Origin: Rhodanobacter sp. MP7CTX1
Lineage (GTDB): Bacteria > Pseudomonadota > Gammaproteobacteria > Xanthomonadales > Rhodanobacteraceae
Direction: 5' to 3'
DNA length: 64,000 bases
NCBI RefSeq assembly: GCF_014205795.1
Contig: NZ_JACHCN010000015.1
Span: 55,316-119,315 of the forward strand
Shown here: piece after piece, positions 48,857-58,551 of the stretch
Layout of the letters: every line of letters starts with the position of its first letter
Position numbering within the stretch: position 1 is the stretch's first letter
The notes under the pieces: generated by a model
Seen by the model: the letters and a program-made list of their open reading frames with translations, nothing else
Databases searched by the model: none
What the model was told of the DNA's origin: nothing
Translations under genes and position numbers: made by a program

Positions 48857-49809
48857 AGCAACGGAATGGCGGTGTATTCGTCCACACCGATCGCACGATT
48901 GATGTTCTGCATGGCTTGCGTTGCCGCGCCCTTCAGCAGGTTGTCCAGCGTTGCCACCACCACCACGCGCTTGCCGTCGGCCGACAGTGCGAAGCCTCCG
49001 ATTTCGACGTGATGCTTGTGGGCAATGCGGCTGACCCATGGCGCCTCGTCCACCACGGACACCAGCTTCTCGCCCGCGTAGGCATGTTGGAAACGCTGCA
49101 GCACTTCTTCGCGTTTCAGCGGGCGCGAGAGATAGAGATTGGTGGTGACGGTAAGTCCGCGAAAATGCGGCGCCACATGCGGCATGAACTCCACTGGCAC
49201 GCCAAGCCGGAACGAAGCTTCCTTCTCGTGCATATGGCCGGTCAGCGCGTATGGCATCAGGTTGTCGCGCAGCTTGTCCGGATCGTTCTTGTCCGACGGC
49301 GAGGTGCCGGCGCCGGAATAACCCGACACGCCGAAGCATACCGGAGGCGCGGCCAGCAAATCTTTCAGCGGCGCGATCGAGAGCTGGATCGCGGTGGCAT
49401 AGCAACCTGGATTGCTGATGCGCTTCTGGCCATGCCACTTTTCGCGGGTCAGTTCCGGCAGGCCGTAATACCAGTTCGGGTCGAAACGATAATCGGCAGA
49501 AAGGTCGACGATCAGCGGGTCGACCCCAGCTGCATCGAATGCCGCGACGCAGACTGCCGCCTTGCCGTTCGGCAACGCCAGGATCACCACATCAGCGCCC
49601 AGGCTCGGCAGCTCTTCGTGTGCCGGCGAGCTGTAGCGCAGTTCGCCACGGTATTCGGCGACATGCGCATCGACGCGTTGGCCGTCCAGTTCCCGCGAGG
49701 AAACAAACACCAGTTCCAGCGCTGGATGCCTGGCAATCAAGCGGATCAGCTCGGCGCCGGTATGACCACGCGCGCCGACAATGCCGATAGTCTTTTTCAA
49801 AGTGTTCAT
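48853..49809 (-). CDS. argC: N-acetyl-gamma-glutamyl-phosphate reductase
   Basis: A 318-residue NADPH-dependent reductase of the third arginine step. [17 protein letters not shown] is the nucleotide loop, and SNPGCYATA carries the active-site Cys. The [17 protein letters not shown] region and the C-terminal [14 protein letters not shown] are typical. The start [10 protein letters not shown] lies five bases after argB. The stop codon is supplied by the REP element. Confidence 0.95.
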   Translation of the reverse strand: MNTLKKTIGIVGARGHTGAELIRLIARHPALELVFVSSRELDGQRVDAHVAEYRGELRYSSPAHEELPSLGADVVILALPNGKAAVCVAAFDAAGVDPLIVDLSADYRFDPNWYYGLPELTREKWHGQKRISNPGCYATAIQLSIAPLKDLLAAPPVCFGVSGYSGAGTSPSDKNDPDKLRDNLMPYALTGHMHEKEASFRLGVPVEFMPHVAPHFRGLTVTTNLYLSRPLKREEVLQRFQHAYAGEKLVSVVDEAPWVSRIAHKHHVEIGGFALSADGKRVVVVATLDNLLKGAATQAMQNINRAIGVDEYTAIPLL

Positions 49810-49814
49810 GACGT

Positions 49815-51131
49815 TCAATCCACCAGCGTCGGTTGTCGTGTGGCGCAATGCGCCACGCAGCGGGCGATCGTGTCGAAGCCGTCCATGCCGTACCAGTACA
49901 CTTTCCAGCGCGGTTGCTTGAGGCTGCCGTCGCACTCGGCGTCGTAGAACGGATTGACCGGGTTGCCGGCACGCGAGCGCCAGAACAGCTGAGGGTTCTG
50001 CTCGCGCATCACCAGCCACACGGCGCGACCGAGACCTTCACCTTGCGCGTCGTCGAGCACGGCGAACTTGTCCAGATAGGCAAGCCCGTCTTCCTCAGTG
50101 AGGATCATCGCGGCACGATAGTTTTCGCTGACGTAGACATGCCGCGGCTGGGTGCGCTCGAAGTAATCAGCGACCAGCGTGCGGCCAAAGCTGGATTCGA
50201 TCAGCGTGCGCATCCGCACTAGGTCGATGCCATCCCACGAGTTGAACGTCAGCACCTTCTCCCCGCGCCGTACCAGCGTGCCCGAACCCTTGTGGGTGAA
50301 CAATTCCTTGGCCAGTTCGGACGGCCGTGTAATCGACACCGATGAGGTGAGCGGCAAGTTCGCCAGCAGGTCGGCGATCTGTTCGAGCTTCAACCGCATG
50401 CCGCCGTTGAGCCACGGCTGCGCCATCAGGTGTTCGTACTCGGTCGACAGGTTGATCGAGTCGATCAGCTGGCCTTCGCCATCAAGCAGCCCGCCGGTGC
50501 CGGTGAGGAACACGATCTTGTACGGCTGCAGCACGCGCACCAGTTCGTTCGCAGCAAAGTCTGCGTTGATGTTGAGGATCTGCCCTTCCTCGGTCTCGCC
50601 CAGGCTGGCGATCACCGGGATCGAACCGGCGCGCAGACTGGCCTCGATCGGCGCCAGGTTGATGCTCTGCACCTTGCCGACCAGACCGTAGGTATCGCGA
50701 TCGAGATAGCTGGACGTAAAGACACCCGACGGCACCGAGGTGGCGCGTGTATCCATCGTCTGCAGCGCTTCCACCAGCTTGAGGTTCTGCTGCTGGAATA
50801 CCTTGCGCAAGATCGCCAGCGCCTGTGGCGAGGTAACGCGCAATCCGTTGACTGTCTGCTTCTCGATGCCGGCGGCGGACAGTTCCTCATCCAGTTGCGG
50901 GCCAGCGCCATGCAGCACTATGGGCGTGAGGCCGACCTGCTGCAGAAACGTCAGCGACGAAGTGAGATCGGCGAGTTCGTCGCGCAGCACCGCGCCACCG
51001 ACCTTGACCACGGCGAAGCGCTTCGCATCGATCTGCGAGAAGCGCTTGAGGTATTGCTGGATTTCCTTCGCACTGCCCATGCTCGAGAGCAGGCGCACGA
51101 TGGTTTTTCTTGTGTGCTTATGCGTTTCCAC
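49815..51131 (-). CDS. argB: Bifunctional N-acetylglutamate kinase/synthase (NAGS/K type ArgB)
   Basis: A 438-residue fusion. The amino acid kinase domain (about 25-285) has [24 protein letters not shown] and [12 protein letters not shown]. The C-terminal domain (about 290-435), with [20 protein letters not shown] and [20 protein letters not shown], is a GNAT fold of the vertebrate-like NAGS type. In Xanthomonas such proteins do both acetylglutamate synthesis and phosphorylation, so a separate argA is not needed. The start overlaps the argE stop by 14 bases. METHKHTRK is kept as start because the following residues fit the family N-terminus. Confidence 0.93.
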   Translation of the reverse strand: METHKHTRKTIVRLLSSMGSAKEIQQYLKRFSQIDAKRFAVVKVGGAVLRDELADLTSSLTFLQQVGLTPIVLHGAGPQLDEELSAAGIEKQTVNGLRVTSPQALAILRKVFQQQNLKLVEALQTMDTRATSVPSGVFTSSYLDRDTYGLVGKVQSINLAPIEASLRAGSIPVIASLGETEEGQILNINADFAANELVRVLQPYKIVFLTGTGGLLDGEGQLIDSINLSTEYEHLMAQPWLNGGMRLKLEQIADLLANLPLTSSVSITRPSELAKELFTHKGSGTLVRRGEKVLTFNSWDGIDLVRMRTLIESSFGRTLVADYFERTQPRHVYVSENYRAAMILTEEDGLAYLDKFAVLDDAQGEGLGRAVWLVMREQNPQLFWRSRAGNPVNPFYDAECDGSLKQPRWKVYWYGMDGFDTIARCVAHCATRQPTLVD

Positions 51132-52218
51132 TATTCACGATCCGGTAGATGGTTTGTGCGTATTGCTGCAACTGATCGAGCGCGACCCATTCGTCCGCGC
51201 TGTGCGCCTGCGCGATGTCGCCAGGGCCATAGACGAACGCGGTGTAGCCAGCGGATGAGAAAAGCGCCGCCTCGGTCCAGAAGTCCACTGCGTTGCCGAT
51301 CGGTAGCTCCAGTTCGTCAGCGATATCGCGAGCGGCCAGGCGGCGCTCCTCCGCCCGCGCAGTGTCGCCGGCCGGCAACGAGGCACCACGAAAGGTCTCG
51401 GTGAATTCCACGGGTTGCGGCTCGACCAAAGTCTGGAAAAGCTGCAGCAGCTGATCCGGATCCATCGTTGGCAGCGGTCGGAAGCCGAAACGCACTTCCG
51501 CCGTCGGCGCGATCATGTTCGCCTTGATGCCACCTTCGATGCGCCCGATGTTGAAGCGCAGACCGGTGAGACCGCCGAAGCGCTCATGCGATTGCGCAGC
51601 CACGAAGTTCAGGGCGGCATCGCCCCAACGCACGGTCTGGTGCAGCGCGCTGTCGCTCGGCTTCTGTTCGCCCGAGGCATGCCCGGCGTGGCCGGCAAAG
51701 CGCATCAGCACCGACTGGATGCCACGATGCGCCAGCACGGCTTCCGCCTTCGTCGGCTCGGCCACAATCACCGCGTCGTAGTCATGTGGCGTGCTGAGGA
51801 AGCCAGCGATGCAACGCGCATCGTTCGCTTCTTCATCGGTGGACAGCAGCAACGCCAACGGACCGTCGGTGGCATTCGCCACTGCCAGCAATGCCGCCGC
51901 CGCGCCCTTGATATCGCAGGCGCCGAGACCGATCGCACGATCCGACGTGACTCGAAGTTCGTGCGGACTCGCACTCCAGTGCGGTGAGTCGGGCACCGTA
52001 TCCATATGCACGTTGAACAGGTAGCGCGGTTGACCGCGCACCGCGTGCAAGGTCACCGCGCCTGCGCCGTAGTCGGTCACTTGCACATCGAACCCTGGCA
52101 ATTGGGCGCGCACGTAATCGAACATGCCGCCGGTGCCGATCGCACGCGGCGGATTGCGCGTATCGAATGCGACCAGCGCTTTCAAATGCTCAAGCGTGGC
52201 ATCGAGCAGCGTGCTCAT
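51118..52218 (-). CDS. argE: Acetylornithine/acetylcitrulline deacetylase (ArgE type, M20 family)
   Basis: A 366-residue metal-dependent deacylase. The metal ligands are in [16 protein letters not shown] and STDEEAND, and near the C-terminus AQAHSADEW. In Xanthomonadales with acetylornithine carbamoyltransferase the natural substrate is N-acetylcitrulline, giving citrulline for ArgG. The start MSTLLDATL overlaps the argG stop (ATGA). The upstream open frame is a shadow of argG. Confidence 0.92.
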   Translation of the reverse strand: MSTLLDATLEHLKALVAFDTRNPPRAIGTGGMFDYVRAQLPGFDVQVTDYGAGAVTLHAVRGQPRYLFNVHMDTVPDSPHWSASPHELRVTSDRAIGLGACDIKGAAAALLAVANATDGPLALLLSTDEEANDARCIAGFLSTPHDYDAVIVAEPTKAEAVLAHRGIQSVLMRFAGHAGHASGEQKPSDSALHQTVRWGDAALNFVAAQSHERFGGLTGLRFNIGRIEGGIKANMIAPTAEVRFGFRPLPTMDPDQLLQLFQTLVEPQPVEFTETFRGASLPAGDTARAEERRLAARDIADELELPIGNAVDFWTEAALFSSAGYTAFVYGPGDIAQAHSADEWVALDQLQQYAQTIYRIVNSGNA

Positions 52219-53408
52219 CCGCGGTTGACCTCGGCCCATAGCGTGCTGCTCATGCCGAACAGCTTGATGAAGCCTTCGGCCTCCTCCACACCCCAGTCGG
52301 CCGACTGCGCGTAGGTTGCGCCTTTGGCGTTGAGGATGTGCCTGGATTCGATCGCCACCGCGCTGACCACACCACCGTTCGTCTCCAGCACCACTTCGCC
52401 ATTGACAGTGGACTGGCTCGACGCGAGGAACGCTTCCAGATCGGTCTTCAGTGGATCGTGGAAGAAACCCTCGTAGACCAGCTCCACCCACTTGCGTGCC
52501 ACCTCGGGCTTGAAGCGGTTCTGCTGCTTGGACAACACCGCCTCTTCCAACGCACGATGTGCGGTCAGCAACGCGGTCAGGCCCGGCGCCTCGAAGATGA
52601 TGCGGCCCTTCAAACCGATCGTGGTGTCGCCGGTATAGACGCCGCGACCGACGCCGTACTGCGCGAACAGGCCGTTCAATGTCGCCAGCAGCTTATGCCC
52701 GGCGATCTTCTCACCGTCGAGCGTCACGGCTTCACCCTTGACGAAGCCGATCTTGACGCGCAGCGGTTTGGACGGCCATTCGGAACGCGGCTTGCACCAG
52801 CCCACCGCACCCTCGCCTGGCGCCTGCCAGCGATCGATCTCACCGCCGGACATGGTCAGGCCAAGCAGGTTCTCGTTGATCGTGTACGCCTGCTGCTTCG
52901 CGCGCACGCCGAAGCCACGCTGTTCCAGATAGGCCTGCTCATACGCACGCGTCTGCGTGTGCTCTTTCTGGATCTCGCGGATCGGCGCCACGATTTCGTA
53001 GTCGCCGAGCGCCTTCACCGTCAGGTCAAAACGCACCTGGTCGTTGCCCATGCCGGTGCAGCCATGCGCGATCGCTTTCGTGCCCAATTCGTTGGCGCGC
53101 TTCAACGCAGCTTCGACAATCAGGTAGCGATCGGATACCAGCAACGGATACTGGCCCTGATAGCACTCGCCAGCCTGCACGAAGGGTTTGACAAAGCCTT
53201 CCCAGATTGCCGGGCCGCCATCGACGGTGACGTGCGAGGCAACGCCCAGCTCAGCCGCGCGGTGCTCGATGAACGCGCGCTCCTCGGCATCCACGCCGCC
53301 GGTATCGGCGAACACGGTATGCACGGCCCAGCCGCGCTCCTGCAGATACGGCACGCAGAAACTGGTATCGAGACCACCGGAGAAAGCGAGGACGATGTCT
53401 TTGCTCAT
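52215..53408 (-). CDS. argG: Argininosuccinate synthase
   Basis: A 397-residue ATP-dependent enzyme joining citrulline and aspartate. The N-terminal PP-loop is [16 protein letters not shown] (7-22), and [13 protein letters not shown] and [15 protein letters not shown] are substrate motifs. [16 protein letters not shown] and [16 protein letters not shown] follow. It is the fourth gene of the operon, 40 bases after osmC. Confidence 0.95.
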   Translation of the reverse strand: MSKDIVLAFSGGLDTSFCVPYLQERGWAVHTVFADTGGVDAEERAFIEHRAAELGVASHVTVDGGPAIWEGFVKPFVQAGECYQGQYPLLVSDRYLIVEAALKRANELGTKAIAHGCTGMGNDQVRFDLTVKALGDYEIVAPIREIQKEHTQTRAYEQAYLEQRGFGVRAKQQAYTINENLLGLTMSGGEIDRWQAPGEGAVGWCKPRSEWPSKPLRVKIGFVKGEAVTLDGEKIAGHKLLATLNGLFAQYGVGRGVYTGDTTIGLKGRIIFEAPGLTALLTAHRALEEAVLSKQQNRFKPEVARKWVELVYEGFFHDPLKTDLEAFLASSQSTVNGEVVLETNGGVVSAVAIESRHILNAKGATYAQSADWGVEEAEGFIKLFGMSSTLWAEVNRG

Positions 53409-53448
53409 GACTTGCGGATCCTGAAAGAGAAAACTGAGAGGGAGAAGA

Positions 53449-53928
53449 TCAAGTGGATGCGACTACGGTGCGCGGCTCGCAACGCACCGGGAAATTCACG
53501 GAATTGGCGATGAAGCATCCGTGGTGGGCAGCTTCGTGCGCGGCCTCGGCCTTGGCGACATCACTGGCGGCGCTGATGGTGACCTGCGGACGTAGCACCA
53601 CCTCGACAAAGTGGCCACCGTGCGCATCGGTTTGCATCGTGCCTTCGGCTGCATCGGAATACGCCGTGACGACGATGCCAGCCGTGGCGGCCACATGCAG
53701 ATACGACAGCATGTGACAGGTGGACAGCGCCGCCACCAGCATGTCTTCGGGATTGTGCTTGGTGGAGTCACCTCGAAAGGCAGGGTCGGACGAACCGGCC
53801 AACATCGGCTTGCCCTCCACGCGAATCTCGTGCTCGCGCCCGTAGCCTTGATAGGTCTGCGTGCCGGTTCCGTGGTTGCCCGTCCACCTTACGTCGACAC
53901 GGTAGTGATGCTGATGCCCCTTACTCAT
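53449..53928 (-). CDS. OsmC/Ohr-family peroxiredoxin-like protein
   Basis: A 159-residue protein. The peroxidatic Cys lies in [17 protein letters not shown] and the second Cys in [12 protein letters not shown], the OsmC pattern. It likely reduces organic peroxides. The gene overlaps the PaiB-like gene by 4 bases and lies inside the arginine operon, although it has no known part in arginine synthesis. Confidence 0.88.
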   Translation of the reverse strand: MSKGHQHHYRVDVRWTGNHGTGTQTYQGYGREHEIRVEGKPMLAGSSDPAFRGDSTKHNPEDMLVAALSTCHMLSYLHVAATAGIVVTAYSDAAEGTMQTDAHGGHFVEVVLRPQVTISAASDVAKAEAAHEAAHHGCFIANSVNFPVRCEPRTVVAST

Positions 53929-54551
53929 GCGTTGGAATCCTCTTGTAGAGACATAAGGTCGGCCAGCTCCGCGTCGCCATCAGCATCACGCTGCCGCAGG
54001 CCGTTGATCACCCCCATGCGATTCGCCTTGGGGTGGTTCTGGTTCAACTTGAACTTGCCTTCGATGCGCTCGATGTCGATCTCCAATCCGACGATGCCAT
54101 GCAAAGCCTTCTCGATATGATCGGCCGGCGCATCCGACACCTTCCACGGTGATGGCAGCCCTGCCTCATGTCGATCGGTCAACCGCTCCAGCAGCGTGCG
54201 CAGCCACACCGCGTCCTCGATCACGCGCAAGCGGCCATGCACATGCACCACGGCATAGTTCCACGTCGGTACTTCGCGACCCGTCTCGTGCTTGCTCGGG
54301 TACCAGTTCGGACTGATATAGCCATCCGGTCCGCGGAAAATCACCAGCACGTCGGCACCATCGGCCTGCCGCAATTCGTTACCCCGTGCGACGTGCCCAT
54401 GCAATACGTCGTCGCCGATCAGTTCGAACGGTAAATGGTTGGCTACCAGCCCGGCATCCGTGTCGATCACCACCGTGGCGAACGGATAGTCGCGGATCAA
54501 GCTGTGCAGGACGTCAGCACGCGTTTCATTGAAGTAGCTTGGCGTGTACAT
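53925..54551 (-). CDS. PaiB-family FMN-binding protein
   Basis: A 208-residue protein starting MYTPSYFNETR. The split-barrel motifs ANHLPFEL, HGHVARGNEL and ISPNWYPSKHETGREVPTWN are characteristic of PaiB (FMN-binding negative transcriptional regulator family). The C-terminal GKFKLNQNHP is also conserved. It starts 20 bases after argF' and is coupled to osmC. The biochemical role is uncertain; regulation of transcription is annotated for B. subtilis PaiB only. Confidence 0.88.
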   Translation of the reverse strand: MYTPSYFNETRADVLHSLIRDYPFATVVIDTDAGLVANHLPFELIGDDVLHGHVARGNELRQADGADVLVIFRGPDGYISPNWYPSKHETGREVPTWNYAVVHVHGRLRVIEDAVWLRTLLERLTDRHEAGLPSPWKVSDAPADHIEKALHGIVGLEIDIERIEGKFKLNQNHPKANRMGVINGLRQRDADGDAELADLMSLQEDSNA

Positions 54552-54571
54552 GGACCTTTCCTTGAGTTTTC

Positions 54572-55579
54572 TCAGCGGCCGTTGATCAACGATGCCATCA
54601 CCGCCTTCTGCACGTGCAGGCGGTTTTCAGCCTCGTCGATGGCGATGCAGGCCGGCGAATCCATCACCGCATCGGTGGCCTTGATGTTCCGGCGCAGCGG
54701 CAGGCAATGGCTGAACAGACCGTTGTTGGTCAGCGCCATCTTCTCCTCGTCGACGATGAAGTGCTTGTTCGCCTCGCGGATCGGCTTCTCCTGCTCCCAA
54801 CGGCCGAAGTACGGCAGCGCGCCCCAGCTCTTGGCGTAGATCACGTCAGCGCCCGTGTAGGCCTCGCGGATGTCGTGGCTGACCTTGAGCGAGCCGCCGT
54901 TTTCCTTCGCGTTCTGATAGCCGAACGCCATGTAGCGCTCGTCCAGCACGTAGTCTGGCGTGGGGCATAGCAGGGTCACATCCATCCCCAGCTTGGTCGC
55001 GATCAACAGTGCGGAGTTCGCCACCGCGGTGTTCAACGGCTTCGGGTGATAGGTCCAGGTGAGCACGTACTTGCGGTTCTGCAGATCGCCCAGGTGCTCC
55101 TTCATCGCCATGGCGTGAGCCAGCTCCTGACAGGGGTGGGTGATCGTCTCCATATTGATCACCGGCACCGTGGCGTACTGCGCAAACGCCTTGATCACCT
55201 TGTCCTCGCGATCCACTGCCCAGTCCTGGAACTTCGGGAACGCGCGCACGCAGATCAGATCGACGTAGCGCGAGAGCACTCGCGCCACTTCGGCGATGTG
55301 CTCTTCGGTATCGCCGTCCATCACGCTGCCTACCTCGAACTCGATCGGCCATGCGTCCTTGCCCGGCGCCAGCACCACCGCGTGGCCGCCGAGATGAAAC
55401 GCACCAAGCTCGAAGCTGGTGCGTGTGCGCATCGACGGATTGAAGAACAGCAACGCGACTGACTTGCCGGCCAGCTGTTGGCCGCGCGGCGAACGCTTGA
55501 ATTCGGCGGCCTGCAGCAGCAGCGCGTCGATCTCGGCGCGGCTGTAGTCCTGGGTGGTGATGAAATGGCGAATGGTCAT
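54572..55579 (-). CDS. argF': N-acetylornithine carbamoyltransferase (ArgF')
   Basis: A 335-residue transcarbamylase. The carbamoyl phosphate loop is FNPSMRTRTSFELGAF. The WPIEFEVGSVMDGDTEEHIA segment has Glu where the succinyl-ornithine enzyme has Pro, marking use of N-acetylornithine. The Lys of EEKMALTNNGLFSHCLPL is the position reported to be carboxylated in the Xanthomonas enzyme. This makes N-acetylcitrulline, so the pathway differs from the standard ornithine route. It is the first structural gene of the operon, directly behind the putative attenuator. Confidence 0.95.
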   Translation of the reverse strand: MTIRHFITTQDYSRAEIDALLLQAAEFKRSPRGQQLAGKSVALLFFNPSMRTRTSFELGAFHLGGHAVVLAPGKDAWPIEFEVGSVMDGDTEEHIAEVARVLSRYVDLICVRAFPKFQDWAVDREDKVIKAFAQYATVPVINMETITHPCQELAHAMAMKEHLGDLQNRKYVLTWTYHPKPLNTAVANSALLIATKLGMDVTLLCPTPDYVLDERYMAFGYQNAKENGGSLKVSHDIREAYTGADVIYAKSWGALPYFGRWEQEKPIREANKHFIVDEEKMALTNNGLFSHCLPLRRNIKATDAVMDSPACIAIDEAENRLHVQKAVMASLINGR

Positions 55580-55625
55580 CGATCAATTCCCTGCGGCGGC
55601 GGCCGCGCAAAAAATCAAAAATCCA

Positions 55626-55657
55626 AAACAAAAAACCCGGCGCAAAGGCCGGGTTTT
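55626..55657 (-). terminator. Intrinsic terminator before argF' (putative attenuator)
   Basis: On the minus strand AAAACCCGGC-CTTTGC-GCCGGGTTTT is a 10-bp stem followed by TTGTTTT, 33 bases after the small Arg-rich ORF and about 50 bases before argF'. The 5' arm (ACCCGGCC, 55654-55647) is also complementary to GGCCGGGT at 55699-55692, which overlaps the leader stop codon. This gives a mutually exclusive antiterminator. Confidence 0.8.
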
Positions 55658-55689
55658 ATCGTCGATACACATGAAACGCGTGCGACAGC

Positions 55690-55794
55690 CTACCCGGCCG
55701 AATGTCCATACAACGGTCGACGCGCACGCGACGTCATCCCAGCAGCCGCGCGGGCGCTGGTAAGTACGTTGGCGGTATAGACGGCTGTGGACAT
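55690..55794 (-). CDS. Putative arginine leader peptide (34 aa) of the arg operon
   Basis: The small ORF starts at ATG 55794 (MSTAVYTANV) and ends at TAG 55690. Residues 22-27 read SRARRP, with Arg codons CGT, CGT and CGA at 23, 25 and 26, and another Arg at 15. The Arg-codon stretch CGCGTGCG (55730-55723) can pair with CGCACGCG (55684-55677) after the stop. A ribosome halted at the Arg codons would free GGCCGGGT to pair with the terminator arm, while one reaching the stop would cover it. The ribosome binding site is weak (CCGGAAT). Expression is not shown. Confidence 0.5.
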   Translation of the reverse strand: MSTAVYTANVLTSARAAAGMTSRARRPLYGHSAG

Positions 55795-55819
55795 GAGGAT
55801 TCCGGTAAGCAAGGCTGGC

Positions 55820-55848
55820 ATCATGCCGGCAATTTCGCTGCTGCGCAA
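55820..55848 (-). promoter_or_regulatory. Candidate promoter of the arg leader
   Basis: On the minus strand TTGCGC (55848-55843) and CATGAT (55825-55820) are 17 bases apart. This would start the transcript near 55813, about 19 bases before the leader ATG. The boxes are only moderately similar to consensus. Confidence 0.35.
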
Positions 55849-55849
55849 C

Positions 55850-55892
55850 AAAAAAATGGGCGCCCCGTACCGTTCAGATGCAGGACGCCCAT
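55850..55892 (-). terminator. Rho-independent terminator of the glycine-zipper gene
   Basis: On the minus strand ATGGGCG and CGCCCAT form the stem, followed by seven T residues. A second GC hairpin (GCCGCCGCC/GGCGGCGGC) lies between it and the stop codon at 55926. It isolates the arg leader from the upstream gene. Confidence 0.75.
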
Positions 55893-55925
55893 CGCAACGC
55901 CGCCGCCCGGAGGCGGCGGCTGTTT

Positions 55926-56432
55926 TCATTCGGCCGGAGCCACGTTGACCAGGACCCGCAGGCGTTCGCCCGGATCGTAGCCGAGGCGCGACTCGTACAC
56001 TTCGCCGCGATAACGGTACTGCACGTCGTAACCCATGATCTGGCGCTGCTGCCCTGGACCGCAATTGGTCACCGTCTGTACGGTCTGGCCCGCGTTATTG
56101 GCGGCCACCTGGTTGCCTACGGCACCACCGGCCACCGCACCCACCGCCGTCGCCGCCACGCGACCATTGCCGCGACCAATGGTGCTGCCGAGCACACCAC
56201 CCACCACAGCGCCCAGAATGGTGCCGCCCGTCGTGTTTGCCGGGTTCTGCGTGACCACGGTCTGGTTCTGACACTGTTGCGTGGCGCCGTAGACCGGGTC
56301 TACGCGCAGCACATCGGCCCAGCCGTAATGAGCGCTGCCGTCACCGGACTGAACCGGCCCGCCCTGCGCAAAAGCGCTGGTGACCGTCAAAAGCAGCGCC
56401 AGCACTGAAAGAAATTTCTTGATCTTGGTCAT
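55926..56432 (-). CDS. Exported glycine-zipper 2TM domain protein
   Basis: A 168-residue protein with a signal peptide ending near AFA-QG. Residues 70-115 hold the glycine zipper (GGTILGAVVGGVLGSTIGRG, then AVGAVAGGAVGNQVA). The C-terminal part (GYDVQYRYRGEVYESRLGYD) is the conserved tail of SlyB/Rickettsia 17-kDa-like envelope proteins. Probably located in the periplasm or outer membrane and acting in envelope integrity. There is no lipobox Cys. Confidence 0.85.
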   Translation of the reverse strand: MTKIKKFLSVLALLLTVTSAFAQGGPVQSGDGSAHYGWADVLRVDPVYGATQQCQNQTVVTQNPANTTGGTILGAVVGGVLGSTIGRGNGRVAATAVGAVAGGAVGNQVAANNAGQTVQTVTNCGPGQQRQIMGYDVQYRYRGEVYESRLGYDPGERLRVLVNVAPAE

Positions 56433-56615
56433 TGCGACCTCCGATGGGGGAACATTGAGCGCACAAGTGCACTTACTCGTGTCATTGCATCAAATTCAGG
56501 CTGAATACAGGCTTAGAATTAACATTACGCAACCTTGCCGCTTACACGTTGTTAATATGATCTGCTGTTTCGCACCCTGAAAGGGTGCCGCCCACCGCCC
56601 CGGATTTCCTCACCG

Positions 56616-57986
56616 ATGTCGATTTCGCTCTACAACAGCCTGTCCCGCCGCATTGAACCATTCACACCGCTCGATCCGGACCGGGTGACGATGTATCTGT
56701 GCGGCCCGACCGTCTACAACTACGTGCATATCGGCAATGCGCGTGGTCCGGTGGTATTCGACGTACTGGCGCGGCTGCTGCGTCGGCATTATCCGAACGT
56801 GGTCTACGCCCGCAACATCACCGACGTGGACGACAAGATCAATACCGCCGCGCTGGAACAAGGTGTCGAGATCGGCAAGATCACCGGAAAGTTCGCCCAG
56901 GCCTATCGCGAGGACATGGCCGGCCTCGGCATCGCGCCACCCGACCTCGAGCCGCACGCGACGGCGCATATCGGACAGATCATCACGATGATCGAAAACC
57001 TGATCGCCGGCGGGCATGCCTATGCGGCAGCTGATCATGTGCTGTTCGACGTGGGTTCCTATCCGGACTATGGCAACTTGTCCGGTCGCGACACCGAGGA
57101 GCTGATCGCCGGCTCGCGGGTCGAAGTGGCGCCGTACAAGAAAAACCCCACCGACTTCGTGCTGTGGAAACCCTCCACGCCCGAACTGCCCGGTTGGGCC
57201 AGCCCATGGGGCCGCGGCCGGCCAGGCTGGCATATCGAATGCTCGGCGATGAGCGCGGCGCATCTGGGCGATACCATCGACATCCATGCCGGTGGTATCG
57301 ACCTGCTGTTTCCCCATCATGAGAACGAGATCGCCCAGTCCACCTGCGCACATGGCGGCAAGGTGTTCGCGCGCTGGTGGATGCACAACGGCATGCTGAC
57401 CTTCGACGGGCGCAAAATGTCCAAGTCGCTCGGCAACGTACTACTGGTGCACGAGCTGCTGAAGCTGCATCCGCCCGAAGCACTGCGCCTGCTGCTGCTG
57501 CGCGGTCACTACCGGCAACCGCTGGACTGGTCCGAAGGCGCCATCACACAGGCGATCAGCACGCTCGACGGCTGGTATCGCGTACTGCGCGACCTGGCGG
57601 AAGTAGCCATGCCGGAGGGCGCGTTACCGGTGCCCGCGCGGGTGGAAGCGGCGTTGTGCGACGACCTCAATACACCGCAGGCACTGGCCGAGCTGTCGCA
57701 GCTGGCCGATCAGGCACGCCACAGCGGCAGCGCTGAAGCCAAGGCCGCCCTGCTCGGCGGCGGCATGTTGCTTGGCCTGTTGCAACAGCAGCCGGAAGCC
57801 TGGCTCAAGCGCGGTGAGAGCAGCGTTGACGAGGCACACGTCGAAGATCTGCTACAGCAACGCCGCGCCGCCCGCGCCGCCCGCGATTTCGCGCGCGCCG
57901 ATGCGATCCGCGTCGAGCTCACCGCCTTGGGCATCGCCATCGAGGATGGCGCCCAGGGCACCCGCTGGAGCGTGCTGAAGCAGTGA
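56616..57986 (+). CDS. cysS: Cysteinyl-tRNA synthetase
   Basis: A 456-residue class I synthetase. HIGN is at 38-41 ([10 protein letters not shown]), and the zinc ligands include C29 (YLCGPTVYN) and the [10 protein letters not shown] motif. KMSKS is in [12 protein letters not shown]. The family's anticodon-binding C-terminal helices are present. The start [12 protein letters not shown] fits the family. It stands alone, with a REP pair following the stop. Confidence 0.97.
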   Translation: MSISLYNSLSRRIEPFTPLDPDRVTMYLCGPTVYNYVHIGNARGPVVFDVLARLLRRHYPNVVYARNITDVDDKINTAALEQGVEIGKITGKFAQAYREDMAGLGIAPPDLEPHATAHIGQIITMIENLIAGGHAYAAADHVLFDVGSYPDYGNLSGRDTEELIAGSRVEVAPYKKNPTDFVLWKPSTPELPGWASPWGRGRPGWHIECSAMSAAHLGDTIDIHAGGIDLLFPHHENEIAQSTCAHGGKVFARWWMHNGMLTFDGRKMSKSLGNVLLVHELLKLHPPEALRLLLLRGHYRQPLDWSEGAITQAISTLDGWYRVLRDLAEVAMPEGALPVPARVEAALCDDLNTPQALAELSQLADQARHSGSAEAKAALLGGGMLLGLLQQQPEAWLKRGESSVDEAHVEDLLQQRRAARAARDFARADAIRVELTALGIAIEDGAQGTRWSVLKQ

Positions 57987-57992
57987 TTGTGT

Positions 57993-58065
57993 GTAGAAGC
58001 GCACCCTGTGCGCGATGCCCTTTTTCCACCATCGGCAGGGCATCGCGCACAGGGTGCGCTCCTAC
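57993..58065. repeat. REP pair (GTAGGAGCGCACCCTGTGCGCGA family)
   Basis: 28-base inverted arms at 57993-58020 and 58038-58065 match with one difference (GTAGAAGC against GTAGGAGC). The core GCGCACCCTGTGCGCGATGC is self-complementary in part, so each arm can fold alone. It lies between cysS and sufE. Confidence 0.9.
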
Positions 58066-58104
58066 AACAACATCTTCGCCGTCGCTCTGCGCGATAATGC
58101 CCAC

Positions 58105-58536
58105 ATGAACACGATTGCCACTACCAGCGCCGCGCAGGCGCAACAGGAAATCGCCGAGGAGTTCGCGTTCTTCGGCGACTGGACCGAGCGTTACCAGTAC
58201 CTGATCGATCTGGGCAAGCAGTTGCCGTCGTTCCCCGAACAATGGAAGACCGAGGAATACCGCGTGCACGGTTGCCAGTCGATGGTCTGGCTGGTGCCCA
58301 GCGGCGATGCGGCGAGCATGCATTTCGAGGCGATCAGCGATTCGGCGATCGTGTCCGGCCTGATCGCCCTGGTCTTGCGGGTGTACTCCGATCGCCCCGC
58401 TCAGGAAATCGTCGACACCGAGCCGCAGTTCATCGCCACCATCGGGCTGGCCAAGCACCTGTCGCCGACTCGCTCCAACGGACTCGCCGCCATGCTGGCA
58501 AAGCTGAAGGCCTATGCGGCACAGGCGCTGGCCTGA
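58105..58536 (+). CDS. sufE: Cysteine desulfuration protein SufE
   Basis: A 143-residue sulfur acceptor. It takes persulfide sulfur from a SufS-type cysteine desulfurase at Cys57 (VHGCQSMVW). FGDWTERYQYLIDLGKQLP is the conserved N-terminal helix. The start MNTIATTSA is used; the upstream frame is REP sequence. No suf genes are adjacent. Confidence 0.92.
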   Translation: MNTIATTSAAQAQQEIAEEFAFFGDWTERYQYLIDLGKQLPSFPEQWKTEEYRVHGCQSMVWLVPSGDAASMHFEAISDSAIVSGLIALVLRVYSDRPAQEIVDTEPQFIATIGLAKHLSPTRSNGLAAMLAKLKAYAAQALA

Positions 58537-58551
58537 CCATCGCTGCGTCCG

